DNA of 64,000 nt from Dreissena polymorpha (taxonomy: Eukaryota > Mollusca > Bivalvia > Myida > Dreissenidae): contig NC_068358.1 of NCBI RefSeq assembly GCF_020536995.1, positions 558,001 through 622,000 of the forward strand. The letters are read 5' to 3'. The position numbers and the translations under genes were made by a program. Numbering within the stretch: position 1 is the stretch's first letter; each line of letters begins with the position of its first letter. The notes beneath the pieces were generated by a model, which was given only the letters and a program-made list of their open reading frames with translations, was not told where the DNA came from and did not search any database. This document shows positions 12,330-25,010 of the stretch, in pieces.

Positions 12330-13860
12330 GCAATTCTGTCTTAAGGTGGTCTATGACTCTGAACATTCTTAAATGTCCTATTATTGTTTTAATTGGGGTG
12401 TGCCATTCCTCTGCTGATCAGTTGATTTGCACTTGAAAGTTCTGGTTTTGTGCAAAAAAACAACAACAAAAAAACTTTATTTTTTGTGTAGGTCACCTTA
12501 GCACAGAGTGCTCACGGATACCCTTTTTGTCTCTCAGTGCATGCGTGGGTCGGTTAACCAGGTCTTCTAACAGCTAAACCTTGCCAGATTAAAGTGAAAC
12601 TTCAATGGAATTATCCTTGGGTGGCTCTCTTTAAAAGATGTTCAAATTGTTTGGGTCTGCCTCGTATGTAGAGCAGCACACACGTTAGTGTGTGGTTTTT
12701 ATTTAAACTTAAACAATTTCTCTAAAACCACACCGGTTATGAGATTAATATTAGGTGTTTAACATCATGGTTTTAACCCCTACTAAGTTTGTTAAAATTA
12801 TGCCCCTGGAGTGAAAACTAGCCCACCACAGGGGTCACAAGATCTTTATAGACTTACCGGGTATATAGTATCTAACTTTAAAAATCTTCTTTTATGAAAT
12901 GGCAAATTCTCAGGACATTAATGTATGGTAACATCATATGATGGTCCTCTAAAAAATTTGTTCAGCTTGAACCCAGGGAACAAAATAAGCTCCACCCTGG
13001 GAGTTACTTGTTTACCTTATTTGAGTGTATTGAAAACTTGACAAATCTCTGAAACTGCAGGGCCGAGAAGTTTGGTATTCTGCACTTAACGCCATGTGTT
13101 CTACAAAGTTTGTTCAAATCATGTCCCACCGGTCAAAACTGGTGATGCCCTGGGGTCACTCATTTTATATGTTTTTATAGTTTTATAGAAAATGACGCAA
13201 CAAAACTTCTCTCAAACCATAAGTGTCAGGGGTTAATACATGTATTTGGTGTGTTACATGGTATGGTGGCCCTCTACCAATTTTGAAAAATCATGTGACT
13301 GGGGTAAACAATAGAACCACATAAGGGGTTACTAGAAGTAGTATAGCAAAAATCTAAGAATTAAGGGGTCACATGATTTATATAGACTTTAAAATCGTAT
13401 TCTCTTAAAGAGCAAGGGTTAAGCATTTAATATATTTTTAGCGACATTGTATGGTGGTCCTCTCCTAAATGCGTTAAAATAATGTCTCTTTGATCATATT
13501 TGTCACCAAATAAGATGTAAACTTTTCTTGTATATGTAATGTGAACCTTTCAGTCATGACCCTTTTTAAAATGCTGAAAATAATTATGATTACCTATTTC
13601 AATTTCAAAAGAGCTTATATAGAACTTAAATATAAATGTTGGGTGACACAAAATGGTGATCATCATACGCATGTTAATACCTTTCCATTTGGTCTCTTCT
13701 CATAAATGGCAGTTTCATTTTTTTGGGGCAGTTTTAATATCAGCAATATTATCAATATATTAAAATTGAAGTTTTTGACCCATCCCTTTCTTTGAAAAGG
13801 GCCTGAATTTTATTTGAAAATAATTTCAGAGACCCTTGTTTTGATGCATTTTAATGTCTT
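12330..13860. repeat. Decayed ~200-bp tandem repeat region
   Basis: Recurring phrases (GTTAAAATTATGCCCCTGG, AAAACTAGCCCACC, AGGGGTCAC, ATGGTGGTCCTCT) come back roughly every 150-220 bp with heavy divergence. Probably an old element with a tandem core like its neighbours, but no ends could be set. Confidence 0.5.
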
Positions 13861-13875
13861 ATTTTCTGTTTGCAG

Positions 13876-13936
13876 GTTTCCAAGCTGATCGCATCTTCTC
13901 CATGTAGAAAATGTTACATTATACTAGACAATTAAT
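13876..13936 (+). other. Possible alternative 3' terminal exon of MRPS11
   Basis: A good acceptor (TTTCTGTTTGCAG) precedes GTTTCCAAGCTG. A donor-like GGG/GTGAGG inside the last MRPS11 coding exon (cut after 11971) would join it in phase 0 and replace the ending VRSL with VSKLIASSPCRKC and a few more residues before a stop. The VRSL ending fits the family better, so this is either a minor isoform, an untranslated exon or chance. Confidence 0.25.
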
Positions 13937-14109
13937 TCTTAATTGTGAAAACGCTGAACTGTTATGTTGTTGTAATAGTCCACTTAATAATTACTGCTAA
14001 CATTGTAATGCGGACAAAAGCACTAATGTTTTTTTTCACACTCATTGCATGATCTGCTTGCTGAAAGACTGGTCAGACTTAGCTAGAAACTGTGAACAGT
14101 TGTGGCTGC

Positions 14110-15349
14110 ATATTAAGTCTTATTCAGTCTTTGTCCGTAGTGCGGCGTCTGCCGTCAACATTTGCCTTGTTAACTCTCTAGAGGCCACATTTATTGTCCA
14201 ATCTTCATGAAATTTGGTCAGAAGATTGGTCTCAATGATATCTTGGATGAGTTCGAAAATGGTTACGTTTGCTTGAAAAACATGGCTGCCAAGGGGCGGG
14301 GCATTTTTCCTTATATGGCTTTATATGGCTATAGTAATCTTGTTAACACTCTAGAGGCCACATTTATTTTCTGATATTCATGAAACTTGGTCAGAAGATT
14401 CATCCCAATAATATCTTGGACGAGTTCGAAAATGATGCTGGTTGGTTGAAAAACATGGCTGCCAGGGGGCGGGGCATTTTTCCATATATGGCTGTAGTTA
14501 AACCTTGTTAACACTCAAAGGCCACATTTATATTCCGTTCTTCATGAAACTTGCTCAGAAGAATTGTCCCAATGATATCTTGGATGAGTTTAAAAATGGT
14601 AACCTTTGCTTGAAAAACATGGCTGCCAAAGGGTGGGTCATTTTTCCTTATATGGCTATATACGTGTATGGCTATAGTAAAATCTTGTTAACACTCTAAA
14701 GGCCACATTTACTGTCTGATCTTCATGAGACTTGGTCAGAAGATTCATCCCAATAATATCTTGGAAGAGTTAAATTTATTCAATCTTGATAAAACTTAGT
14801 CAGAATGTTTATATTGAAAATATTTAAGCAGAGTCTGAGTCAGGACAAATCTTAGAAAACTTTGCGACCACATTTATAACAAAATCTTGATGAAACTTGA
14901 TCACTAGGTTATAACAGGTGAAACAGTTTCTGAATGTTTATCTGGATAATATGTAGAACAAGTCCAAATCTGGGGCATGTACGACTAGAACCACGGCCTT
15001 TAGTTAAAATGTTTACAAAACTTAATTATTCCAGACGCAACATTTATAACTCAAGCTGGATAAAACTTGGTCAGAATGTATACTTTGTCAATATCTTGGT
15101 TTAGTTTATATGTGGGTCGGTTGCATCCAAAAACTATGTAACAAACTCAAAAGTTTAAATAATGTTGTTACCACTCTATTGGCCTGAGTTATTACTCCGT
15201 CTTGATAACATTTTGTCAAAATATTTATCTTGGCTATATGTAGGCCATACTTGAATGTGGTCAAGTTGGGTCGAAAACTAGCTCACCATGCTAAGTGTTC
15301 AACAGTTGGTGTAAGTGAACTGAGGTGAATGTTTACTGGCCATCTTGTT
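14110..15349 (+). mobile_element. HINE-like element with ~180-bp tandem core
   Basis: A GTCCGTAGTGCGGCGTCTG-type tract follows the decayed head. Four clear units start with AACACTCTAGAGGCCACATT, contain AACATGGCTGCC and GGGGCGGGGCATTTTTCC, then several decayed ones follow. It ends ACTGGCCATCTTGTTTTT. Confidence 0.6.
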
Positions 15350-15862
15350 TTTAAATACATGGACACGAGAATGCTTGACCTCTGATTTGCCTATTTGCAT
15401 AAATGTTATGTATTTGTGAAGCAAACTACTTCCATGTGTCAAGTGATAGATTTGAAACTTGAACAATGTCATCACGATGAAGTGTAGAAGTGCAAGACAT
15501 AATTTTAACATGCAAAGATCCACTTATTCCAGAGTTATAAGCCCTTAAACTAAGTGATGGGCAGGGCATAGCCACCATATAAAACTAGAGCTTTGTCACA
15601 GATATTACGTATACCTACATGCCCCACATGCTGCATTGACACAGAGTATTTTGCATGCTGTCTTCACAAAACAAGAGAAGCTTATTTATGGCGATTTTTT
15701 TGAATTATTATGCCATTATCATTTATGGCCATTTTGAACTCTTGAATTCTTTTGCATGACACACTGTCAAATGACTGTGAACAAAATTAATGTACAGAGT
15801 CGTTTTAAAATCTCACAATGAATGACATAGTTATGGCCCGAACAAGCTCATTTATGGCCATT

Positions 15863-16563
15863 TTTATGCCCCCCTTCGAAGAAGAGGGGGTGTATTGCTT
15901 TGCACATGTCGGTCGGTCTGTCGACCAGGTGGTTTCCGGATGATAACTCAAGAACGCTTGGGCCTAGGATCATGAAACTTCATTAGTACATTGGTCAAGG
16001 TCACAGTGACCCTAAATAGTAAAATGGTTTCCAGATGAAAACTCAAGAACGCTTAGGCCTAGGATCATGAAACTTGATGGGTAGATTGATCATGACTCGC
16101 AGATGACCCCTATAGATTTTCAGGTCACTAGGTCAAAGGTCACAGTGACCCGAAATAGTAAAATGGTTTCCGGATGAAAACTCAAGAACGCTTATGCCTA
16201 GGATCATGAAACTTTGTAGGTAGATTGATAATGGCTGGCAGATGACCCCTATTGATATTCAGGTCACTAGGTCAAAGGTCACAGTGACCCGAAATAGTAA
16301 AATGGTTTCCGGATGATAACTCAAGCACGCTTATGCCTAGGATCATGAAACTTTATAGGTACATTGATCATGACTCGCAGATGACCCCTATTGATTTTCA
16401 GGTCACTAGGTCAAAGGTCAAGGTCACTGTGACCCGAAATAGTAAAATGGTTTCCGAATGATAACTCAAGAACGCTTATGCCTAGGAGCATGAAACTTGA
16501 TAGGTAGATTGATCATGACTCGCAGTTGACCCATATTGATTTTCAGGTCACTATATCAAAGGT
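15863..16563 (+). mobile_element. HINE-like element, TGCCCCCCTTCGAAG family, nested, 3' truncated
   Basis: Head hairpin (CCCCCCTTCGAAGAAGAGGG), GTCGGTCGGTCTGTCG tract, then units of 139-145 bp starting AAAATGGTTTCCGGATGA and each carrying TAGGTCAAAGGTCA. The CTTGTT end is missing. Inserted in the element at 15586-18072. Confidence 0.65.
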
Positions 16564-16994
16564 TAATTTTTTCGCATGACGCACTGTCCAATTATTGTGA
16601 ACAAATGTACTGAGTAATTTTAAATCTCACAATGAATGACATAGTCATTGCCCGGACAAGATCATTTATGGCCATTTTACCTTTGAACTCAAAGTGTGAC
16701 CTTGGAGATATCGACGTGTTCTTTCGCATGACACACTGTCCAATGATTGTGAACAAATGTACCGAGTAATTTTCAAGTCTCACAATGAATGACATAGTTA
16801 TGGCCTGGACAAGATCATTTATGGCCATTTTTTACCTTTGAACTCAAAGTGTGACCTTGACGTTGCAGATATCGACGTAATTCTTTCGCATGACACCTCG
16901 TCCAATAATGGTGAACAAATGTGCAAAATGATTTTAAAATCTCACAATGAACAACATAGTTATGGCCTGGACAAGCTCATTTATGGCCATTTTT

Positions 16995-17264
16995 AGCTCG
17001 GCTGTTTTTGAAGAAAACTCGAGGTATTGTCATAGCCAGCTCTTGTCAGTCGTCGTGTCGTCGCTTTGTGCTAAAACCTTTACATTTTGTCAAGGTTTTG
17101 AACATTGCCTCTAAAATCAAAGTGCTTCAACCTACAACTTTGAAACTTCGTATGTAGCTGCACCTTGACTAGCTCAATGCCACACCCATTTTTGGGTCAC
17201 TAGGTCAAAGGTCAAGGTCACTATGACCTAAAAAAAAAAAAACCCATTAAGCGGTGCTCTTGTT
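16995..17264 (+). mobile_element. HINE-like element, AGCTCGGCTGTTTT family, copy 2, nested
   Basis: Same head, core and GCGGTGCTCTTGTT end as the copies at 1986 and 38179. Inserted in the tandem core of the 15586-18072 element, whose ATTTATGGCCATTTTT motif abuts the left end. Confidence 0.7.
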
Positions 17265-18072
17265 AACCTTTGAACTCAAAGTGTGACCTTGACCTTGGTG
17301 ATATCAACGTTAATCTTTGGAATAACACACCATCCAATGATGGTGAACAAATGTGCAAAATGATTTCGAAATCTCACAATGAGCGACATAGTTATGGCCC
17401 AGACAAGCTCATTTATGGCCATTTTTGACCTTTGAACTCAAAGTGTGACCTTGACCTTGAAGATATCGAAGTAATTCTTTCGCATGAAAAACTGTCCAAT
17501 GATGGTGAACAAATGTGCCAAATGATTTTAAAATCTCACAATCAACGACATAGTTATGGCCCGGAAAAGCTCATTTTTAGACCTTTGAACTCAAAGTGTG
17601 ACCTTGACCTTGGAGATATTGACGTAATTCTTTCGCATGACACACCGTCCAATGATGATGAACAAATGTGCCAAATGATTTTAAAGTCTCACAATATATG
17701 ACAAAGTTATGGCCCAGACAAGCTCATTTATGTGCAACTCCAAGTGTGACCTTGACCTTGGAGATATCGTCGTACTTATTTCGCATGACACACTGTCCCA
17801 TGATGGTGAACAAATGTATCAAGTCATTTTAAAATCTAACGATAAATGACATAGTTATGGTGCAGACAAACTTACAGTTCAAAACGCACTAAGTGACACC
17901 GTGACCTAGTTTTTGACCCGGCATGACCCATATTCAAACTTGACCTAGACATCATCTAAATACAACTTCTGACCAAGTTTGGTGAAGATGGGATGAAATT
18001 TTTGGGACAGACCAACCGACAGACCGACAAAGTGGCTCCTATATAGCTCCCATTACCTATGATATAAAATGG

Positions 18073-19066
18073 GAAGTTTGTGGAGCATACTACATTAAAA
18101 TTTCTCAAGCACTTAAATTAGAATAGTATGTCACATCGATGAAGAGTGAATGTGAAAATCACAGTTTTCAAATGCATTGATCCACTTGTTCCTGATTAAG
18201 GTCCCTTTAAACATAGCCATGCATACATGGCAGCATGGCCTGATGTGAATGACTTGCGTGCCATGGAAGGAGCATCCAACTCTTGCAGAACATTGCTTTA
18301 ATCCCCATACATGCTCATAATTGTTTAATGGTGTTCAAACATTAACAGTTTTTCCCAATTTGTTTCCTATTTAACTAAATTAATAAATGTTAGTGTATGA
18401 TTATTTTCAATGTCTATTACATTTAATTCAGTTACTGCATAAACCATATGAAGCAAATTTGGCACAACTGAAAAAAAGCAATTATTCTTTCACATACCAA
18501 GTAATACTCAATTAATTTTCAGAAGGGCTTTTGTCAAAAAGTGATTTTTTTTATCATATATTATTTGTTTAACTATCAGTATCATTAGCTATGGAAGCTC
18601 ATTTGACTGCATTGGATGAGTATCGTATTCTTGATATAGCAAACAATTTTCCTCTTCATCATCAATGATATTATAGCAGCTTCAATCATCATATCAGTGC
18701 AAGCTCCATATGGAACAAAATGTGTCATGTATGGATTTTTTTTGAATGCAGCATACAGCTGAAATGCAATTCTTCAATATTGATATTTAATTTATTAGTA
18801 CCAATTATCAATTTAATCATATATGAACTCATGTTTTGGTAATTCAAATTAAAGACTAACAAAATGTTGTTTATTGTCTGTATTTACCCGGTACTTTCAA
18901 TTATACACACAGTTCTACAATAATAGCTATTTACAACACAACACATTAACAATTGTTTAACAACAATAGTGTACTTTATCCTTACAACCATCACACATTC
19001 TTCCTGGTGAGCTGGTATACCAGTACCAAGTACTTACACTTATTCCAGCTGTATCTAAATTAGCCG
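18073..19066. other. AT-rich intergenic DNA, nothing recognised
   Basis: Between MRPS11 (plus) and FKBP8 (minus), which are convergent. Only candidate polyadenylation signals were noticed. Confidence 0.5.
18867..18872 (-). terminator. Candidate far-downstream polyadenylation signal for FKBP8
   Basis: AATAAA on the minus strand about 9.7 kb after the FKBP8 stop. If used, the 3' UTR would contain several repeats, so a nearer unrecognised site is at least as likely. Confidence 0.2.
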
Positions 19067-19311
19067 TGCTCTGTTAAAACGGGTGTACTGCATGTGTGAA
19101 AAGTGTCGTCCCAGATAAGCCTGTGCAGTCCGCACAGGCTAATAAGTGACGACACTTTCTGCTTTTGTGATATTTTCTGTTTAAAGAAAGTCTCTTAGCA
19201 AAAATCTAGTTTAGGCGGATAGTGTCATCCCTGATTAGCCTGTGCAGACTGCACAGGCTAATCTGGGATGACACTTTACGCACATGCATTAAACCCCTTT
19301 TTCACAGAGCA
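19067..19311. mobile_element. Foldback MITE (GCTCTG-end variant), copy 2
   Basis: Ends TGCTCTGTTAAAACGGG and CCTTTTTCACAGAGCA are inverted; both AGCCTGTGCAG arms are present and well conserved. Confidence 0.8.
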
Positions 19312-20710
19312 TTGCCCAAATATTAAAAGAAACACATCAAGTGGGACTATAAGCACATCTTATGTGTTTATTAAGTAACAAAAATTAGTTTACATTAATA
19401 AGTAGAGAAATGTTAAATTGCAATATATTGCCATAAAACATTATGAGTTTTAAATTTTACCATTGTCTGCATGTTCAGTGATGGCTACATATGATCTGAT
19501 ACAAGTATGTGATCATAGATTCCTTTAAAATATTTTAAAGAATATAAACAAAATTAAACAGTACATAATGAAAGTAGGTACACTAGTGTCTAAACAACAT
19601 TTTAATAACAGTTTGATTTTTATCATGATTGATACAAATAATACTCTCAATATCTGAAACATATTGAATGGAGAACACATTCAAGGGACTTAATTTGCCC
19701 ACAGTGTGACAATTTCAAACCAATTAAAAAATGATTAATACAACTTTAACATTGTATTCAAAGTGACATTATAACTCGCATTACTAAGAGGAATATGTTA
19801 AACATAGATTCAATATTAGGTTTTTGGTTTATCATCAATCAAAATAGACGAAATACATACTCGTGTTAATCAAGTTTGTGGAACACTTTATTTACTTTGG
19901 AAAATATCCGTGTTTCTTACATAGTGTTGAACATTCTCTGAATAATGGCCAAGTGGTAACCCATGTTGTGGCAAAAATCTGTGAACAATCTTGGTGCATA
20001 ATATTTATGGCAAGATACTTCTATAACAACCACTTTGTGAGAGAACATGAATTTAAATGTAAATTGTCTTGAAAATGTATAGCACAATATACATCAATAA
20101 TATCTCATTCATTTCCAACATACATGTATATAGTAAAGAATTACTTAAGCACGCGGTTTGTTCTCATTCTTGGCAAACAAGACATAATTATGTTTTGGCA
20201 ATATGATTGTTTCACAAGAATTATAATTCAAAGTAACTATAGGCGGTCTTTTCAAAATCAGACCATAATGTATGCTCTAAATTAGGGACAGTTACTTTTT
20301 AATGTGTGACAAGCACACAATTGTATGAAGATGATTGTGGTCTTAATGAATTGCCTGCTTCCCCATGTTTTAAATTCCTATAAACTTGTATTATTATACA
20401 TGGTTTGTTCATCATTCAATGATAAATTCTTTCACAAGGGAGTAAAAGATATTACAATTACTATTGGAGTTGTCCATCTGCACCCTGCTGTATTCTTTAC
20501 CTTCCATATTCACCATGCTGCAGGAATTTCTACACATTAGTAAAGTAAATCATATTAGGTAAAATGTCAAAATTACTGGCCAAACATATATCCTAGGAAC
20601 AATTTTCTGAATAATGTGAAGAGAAGCAAGTGCAGGAAGAACAGAAGGCCAAGCCGAAGAAAAGGGAGAAAAATATTTAACATGTATGCTAACATTTTAC
20701 TGTATGAGCG
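19312..20710. other. AT-rich intergenic DNA, nothing recognised
   Basis: Low-complexity AT-rich sequence downstream of FKBP8. Open frames are short and without protein-like composition. May belong to a long FKBP8 3' UTR or be intergenic. Confidence 0.5.
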
Positions 20711-20933
20711 GTGCTCTTGGAAAACGGGGCATAATGAATTGTGAAAAGTGTCGTCCTTGAGTAGCCTGTGTACAGGCTTAACTTGGACAAAACTTTCCGC
20801 TGGTTCTTTAGAGGAAGTCTCTTCTTAGCAAAATTCAGTTTAGGCGGAAAGTGTTATTCCTAATTGCAGACTACATAGGCTAATAAAGGAGGATACTTTA
20901 CACACATGCATAAAGCACCATTTTCAAACAGCA
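20711..20933. mobile_element. Foldback MITE, copy 3 (decayed)
   Basis: Recognisable arms (AGTGTCGTCCTTGAGTAGCC, AATTCAGTTTAGGCGGAAAG) with several deletions, and ends GTGCTCTTGGAAAA and TTTTCAAACAGCA. Confidence 0.65.
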
Positions 20934-20963
20934 AGGTTTTTTATGTTTATGGACAATATGGCA

Positions 20964-21176
20964 TTAACCCATTGCATGCTGGGTAATTTGTCGACAGCTA
21001 AAATGTCGTCTGCTGATTTTCTAAAATTAGCCATTTCTTTGATTTTTTTCAAAGAATACTATCAGAATAGCAAACAGTTTGGATCCTGATGAGACGCCAT
21101 TTTCTGTGGCGTCTCATCTGGATCCAAACTGTTTGCAAAGGCCTTCGAAATTCCGTTCCAGCGCTAAAAGGGTTAA
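20964..21176. mobile_element. TTAA-bounded palindromic MITE, family 1, copy 1
   Basis: TTAACCCATTGCATGCTGGG start and AAAAGGGTTAA end. The interior holds a long hairpin: CAGTTTGGATCCTGATGAGA and ACGCCA face TGGCGTCTCATCTGGATCCA. TTAA at both edges and CCC/GGG termini fit a piggyBac-type MITE. Confidence 0.75.
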
Positions 21177-21439
21177 TATATTTGCAGCTCTGTTGAATCC
21201 TGTGTTTAACAATTAGTGCTCTAGACTCCAAACAAGTTCATGAACTATGGGCTTGTCCCATAAGGTTTGACAGCTGTGTACTTGTCCAAATATTTATATT
21301 ACTGTATTATAAAGAATTCTGTTAAAAAAACTCAATTGTGTTACAAGTGTGAAGTTTATATTAATGTTCCTTTGTGTAAGTCTTACAGTTTATCTTAATG
21401 CTCCCATCATAATTATAATTGAGCCAGTTTCTGGCAGAA

Positions 21440-21655
21440 GCATGCTTAAGGCATTTGGGTAGTGTCATCCAAGATAAGCCTGTGGAGTATGCACGGGCTT
21501 ATCAGGGACAACACTTGGCGCTTTTGAAGAATTTTTAATTTAAAGGAAGTCTCTTTAAGAAAAATGTAGTGAAGGCTGAAAGTGTCAACCCAGATCAGCC
21601 TGTGGGGACTGCACAGGCTACACTTCACGCATATGCATTAAGACATATTTTCCAA
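21440..21655. mobile_element. Foldback MITE, copy 4 (decayed)
   Basis: Retains TAGTGTCATCCAAGATAAGC, the AAGGAAGTCTCTT linker and CAGCCTGTGGGGACTGCACA, but the outer ends are worn. Confidence 0.6.
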
Positions 21656-21954
21656 GAGTCCAATTGGAAGTCAAATGAAATTTCAACAGCAGAAACAGAA
21701 AGCAGAGGGAAAGACAAGAAAGGAGTAGAAGACAACACAAGAGTATACAGAAAATACAATTTTTTTATTTGTTTGATACACATGAATTTTCAGTTTCTGC
21801 CAGAAAGTAAATCCCAGATTCAAAATGTATTCACCTTATGTTCAAAACATGAAACAAAATGTTACAAAAATCTATTGAACTGAGGAAATGATGATGACGC
21901 TAATATACCAAACATACAAAGATTATATATAAAATAGTCAAAACAGGCTACCAA

Positions 21955-22145
21955 CATAAAAAACAACATGAAATAAAGATGAAAACAAAAATAAACATGA
22001 AAAAAGATGAAAAGAAAAATAAACATGAACAAAAGATGAAAACTAAAATAAACATGAAAATAAGATGGAAAGAAAAATAAACATAAAAAAAGATGAAAAG
22101 AAAAATAAACATGAAAAAAAGATGAAAAGAAAAATGAACTGTACA
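21955..22145. repeat. A-rich minisatellite (AAGATGAAAAGAAAAATAAA)
   Basis: About seven units of roughly 27-30 bp of purine-rich sequence with interleaved ATAAACATGAA. The Phe-rich frames on the minus strand are by-products of this repeat. Confidence 0.8.
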
Positions 22146-22258
22146 TATAAAACAAAAACAAATAATTGCATGAATTATTTCAAAATGTGTTCGTTGAAGA
22201 AAATGAATTAAAAGGCTCACTTGCTAGCTCTACAAAAAAACTACACACTACATTGTAA

Positions 22259-22859
22259 AACAAGAGCACCGCCTTGCGGGTGCAGACCGCTCATCTATTT
22301 TCTTTTTAAAGGTGAAGGGACTCTCATTTTCAATCACAAAGGAGGGAGGGGTGGAGTGAAGAGCGGTGCATTGTGTGGGGGTGTGGACATTTATTACATT
22401 TTCTTCCAAAAATGCGAAAAAACGGAAAAAAAAAATAGGGGGTGGGGGGGTGGGTGGGGGGGGGGTGGGGGGGGGATTCTTGGGTGCGATGGTTGGACGG
22501 TATTTCAAATTTCAAACATAAAATAATAAAAATAAATATTTGTGTTTTTTTAACCGTTTCATAAAAAAAAATGGGGGTGGGGGTGAGGTGGGGGGGTATA
22601 GTGAGAGGGTGTGGTGGTAATTTGTGAGATGATCTTAAAAAAAAAAAAAAAAAAAAAATAGGGGGGGGGGGGGGGGGGATTCAGGTGGGGGGAGGGGGGG
22701 GGTGGGGGGGGGATTCTTGGGTGCGATGGTTGGACGGTATTTCAAACATAAAATAATCAAAATCAATAGTTTTGTTTTTTAACCGTTTAAAAAAAAAATT
22801 GGGGAGGGGGTGGGGTGGGGGGGGTATAGTGTGAGGGTGTGGTGGTCATTTGTGAGATG

Positions 22860-22904
<45 letters not shown>

Positions 22905-23954
22905 GGGGGGGGGGGGGCACGGGCGATGGTTTGGGTGGAGTCTATTGTGGTATGTCAGGTAAGAGTAGTTTTGTCAAAGTATCAATCAAATCTAATCATA
23001 AATAAAGAAGTTATGGCAATTTTAGAGAAATTTAATAATTTGACCTTGAGAGTAAAGGTCATTCAAAGGTCAAGGTAAAATTCAACTTGCCAGGTACAGT
23101 AACCTCATGATAGCATGAAAGTATTTGAAGTTTGAAAGCAATAGCCTTGATACTTAAGAAGTAAAGTGGATTGAAACACAAAATTTAACCATATATTCAA
23201 AGTTACTAAGTCAAAAAAGGGCCATAATTCCGTAAAAATGACATCCAGAGTTATGCAACTTGTCCTTTTACTGTACCCTTATGATAGTTTGCGAGTGTTC
23301 CAAGTATGATAGCAATATCTATGATTCTTTAGGGGTAAAGTGGACCAAAACACACAACTTAACCAAATTTTCAAGTATAAAGGGCCCATAATTCCGTCCA
23401 AATGCCAGTCAGAGTTACATAACTTTGCCTGCACAGTCCCCTTACGGTAGTTAGTAAGTGTTGCAAGTATGAAAGCAATAGCTTTGATACTTAAGGAATA
23501 AAATGGACGTTAACACAAAACTTAACCAAAATTTTCAATTTTCTAAGTATAAAAAGGGCACATAATTCTGTCAAAATGCACGCCAGAGTTATCTAACTTT
23601 GCGTGCCCAGTCCCCTCATGATAGTAAGTAAGTGTACCAAGTTTGAATGCAATAGCATTGATACTTTCTGAAAAAAGTGGACCTAAACGCAAAACTTAAC
23701 CAAAATTTTCAATTTTCTAAGTATAAAAAGGGCACATAATTCAGTCAAAATGCACGCCAGAGTTATCTAACTTTGCCTGCCCAGTCCCCTCATGATAGTA
23801 AGTAAGTGTACCAAGTTTGAATGCAATAGCATTGATACTTTCTGAAAAAAGTGGACCTAAACGCAAAACTTAACCGGACGCCGACGCAGACGCCGACGCC
23901 GACGCCAAGGTGATGACAATAGCTCATAATTTTTTTTCAAAAAATAGATGAGCT
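22259..23954 (-). mobile_element. HINE-like element, AACAAGAGCACCGCC family, with G/A-rich insert
   Basis: Starts AACAAGAGCACCGCCTTGCG and ends with a GACGCCGACGCC tract plus a hairpin built from TAGCTCATAATTTTTTTTCA and AAAAATAGATGAGCTA. The core from 23140 has units of about 180 bp with GGGCACATAATTC, GCCAGAGTTAT and CATGATAGTAAGTAAGTGT. Near the start are two copies of a poly-G/poly-A block, described separately. Confidence 0.65.
22430..22920. repeat. G-run / A-run low-complexity block, duplicated
   Basis: Long G runs with T interruptions, A runs (one over 40 nt) and the phrase TTCTTGGGTGCGATGGTTGG repeated about 242 bp apart. G-quadruplex formation on the plus strand is likely on composition. 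Homopolymer lengths here are also prone to assembly error. Confidence 0.8.
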
Positions 23955-24007
23955 AAAAATGATTGGTTTTCATTACAAAATAGAGAACTCCTGTAATCAT
24001 AAGTAAT

Positions 24008-24930
24008 ATTAATTGTTAAAAGGGTTAACACTATTAAAGAATGTCATTTTAAATAAATGCTATTTACAAACCAAGAAAAAAAGTTTGCTGTTTAAAATTA
24101 GTATGCTAAAAGGTATAATGTCACTAAAACCAGTAACGCTTATTGTGTCAATGTCGCTCAAAAACCTTGTGCTAGGAGTAAATGTTGCTCAAAGCTCTAG
24201 TGTCAGGTGGGTAAATGCACTAAAAACTCTAGTGCTAGTGTGTAAATGTAAATAAAAACTCAAGTGCTATGTATGTAAATGACACTCGAAACTCTTCAGC
24301 TACATATGTAAATGTCACTCATAACTAATGCTAAGTCTGTAAATGTCACTCACAAATCTAGTGCTAAGTGTGTAAATGTCCCTCAAAAAGCTAGTGCTTT
24401 GTGTGTAAATGTCCATAAAAACAGTAGTGCTGTGTGTGTAAATTTCACTTAAAATTCTAGTCTTAGGTGTGTAAATGTCACACTAAAATCTAGTGCCATG
24501 TGTGTAAATGTCCCTAAAAAATCTAGTGCTATGTGTGTAAATGTCACTAAAAAATCTAGTGCTATGTGTGTAAATGACACTCAAAACAGTAGTGCTGTGT
24601 GTGTAAGTTCCACTTTAAATTCTAGTCCTAGGTGTGTAAATATTGCTAAAAAATCTAGTGCCATGTTAGTACGTGTCACTTTAAAATCTAGTGCTAGGTG
24701 AGTAAATGTCACTCAAAACTGTAGTGCTAGGTGTGTAAATGCCACTTAAAACTCAATAGCTAGGTGTGTAACTAAAAATCGAATGTTAGAGATGTACATA
24801 TCACTAAAAAACTCTATTGTTAGGTATGTTAATGTTATGTCAAAAATCTAGCCCTAGGGTTGTAAATGCTTTTTAAAACTTAACTGCTAGGTGCATAGAT
24901 GTAAAAAGTACAATGCTATGTATGAAATGA
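24008..24930. repeat. 31-bp minisatellite (CTAGTGCTAGGTGTGTAAAT)
   Basis: About 28 diverged units of the form CTAGTGCTAGGTGTGTAAAT followed by GTCACTCAAAA. Lies downstream of FKBP8. Frames through it are not protein-like. Confidence 0.85.
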
Positions 24931-25010
24931 CATTCAACAAGTTTGATGATGACAAGATTAATTTTGTTTATGTTAGACTAGAGTGTGGAAAACATTTATG
25001 TTGAAAAATT

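Larger units (their letters stand above)
15586..18072 (-). mobile_element. HINE-like element, AACTAGAGCTTTGTC family, copy 1 with two insertions
   Basis: Minus-strand element with a tandem core of about 162-bp units (AACTCAAAGTGTGACCTTGA, TCTTTCGCATGACACAC, TGGTGAACAAATGTG, ATGACATAGTTATGGCC). Its hairpin end near 18030-18070 is decayed. Two other elements sit inside it, at 15863-16563 and 16995-17264. A copy without these insertions lies at 39634-40922, which confirms the nesting. Confidence 0.7.

Noticed and set aside
21862-22220. Membrane-protein-like Phe-rich frames on the minus strand
   Set aside because: They are the complement of an A-rich minisatellite.
22248-22526. Pro-rich and Gly-rich frames
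   Set aside because: Produced by G runs in the HINE-like element.
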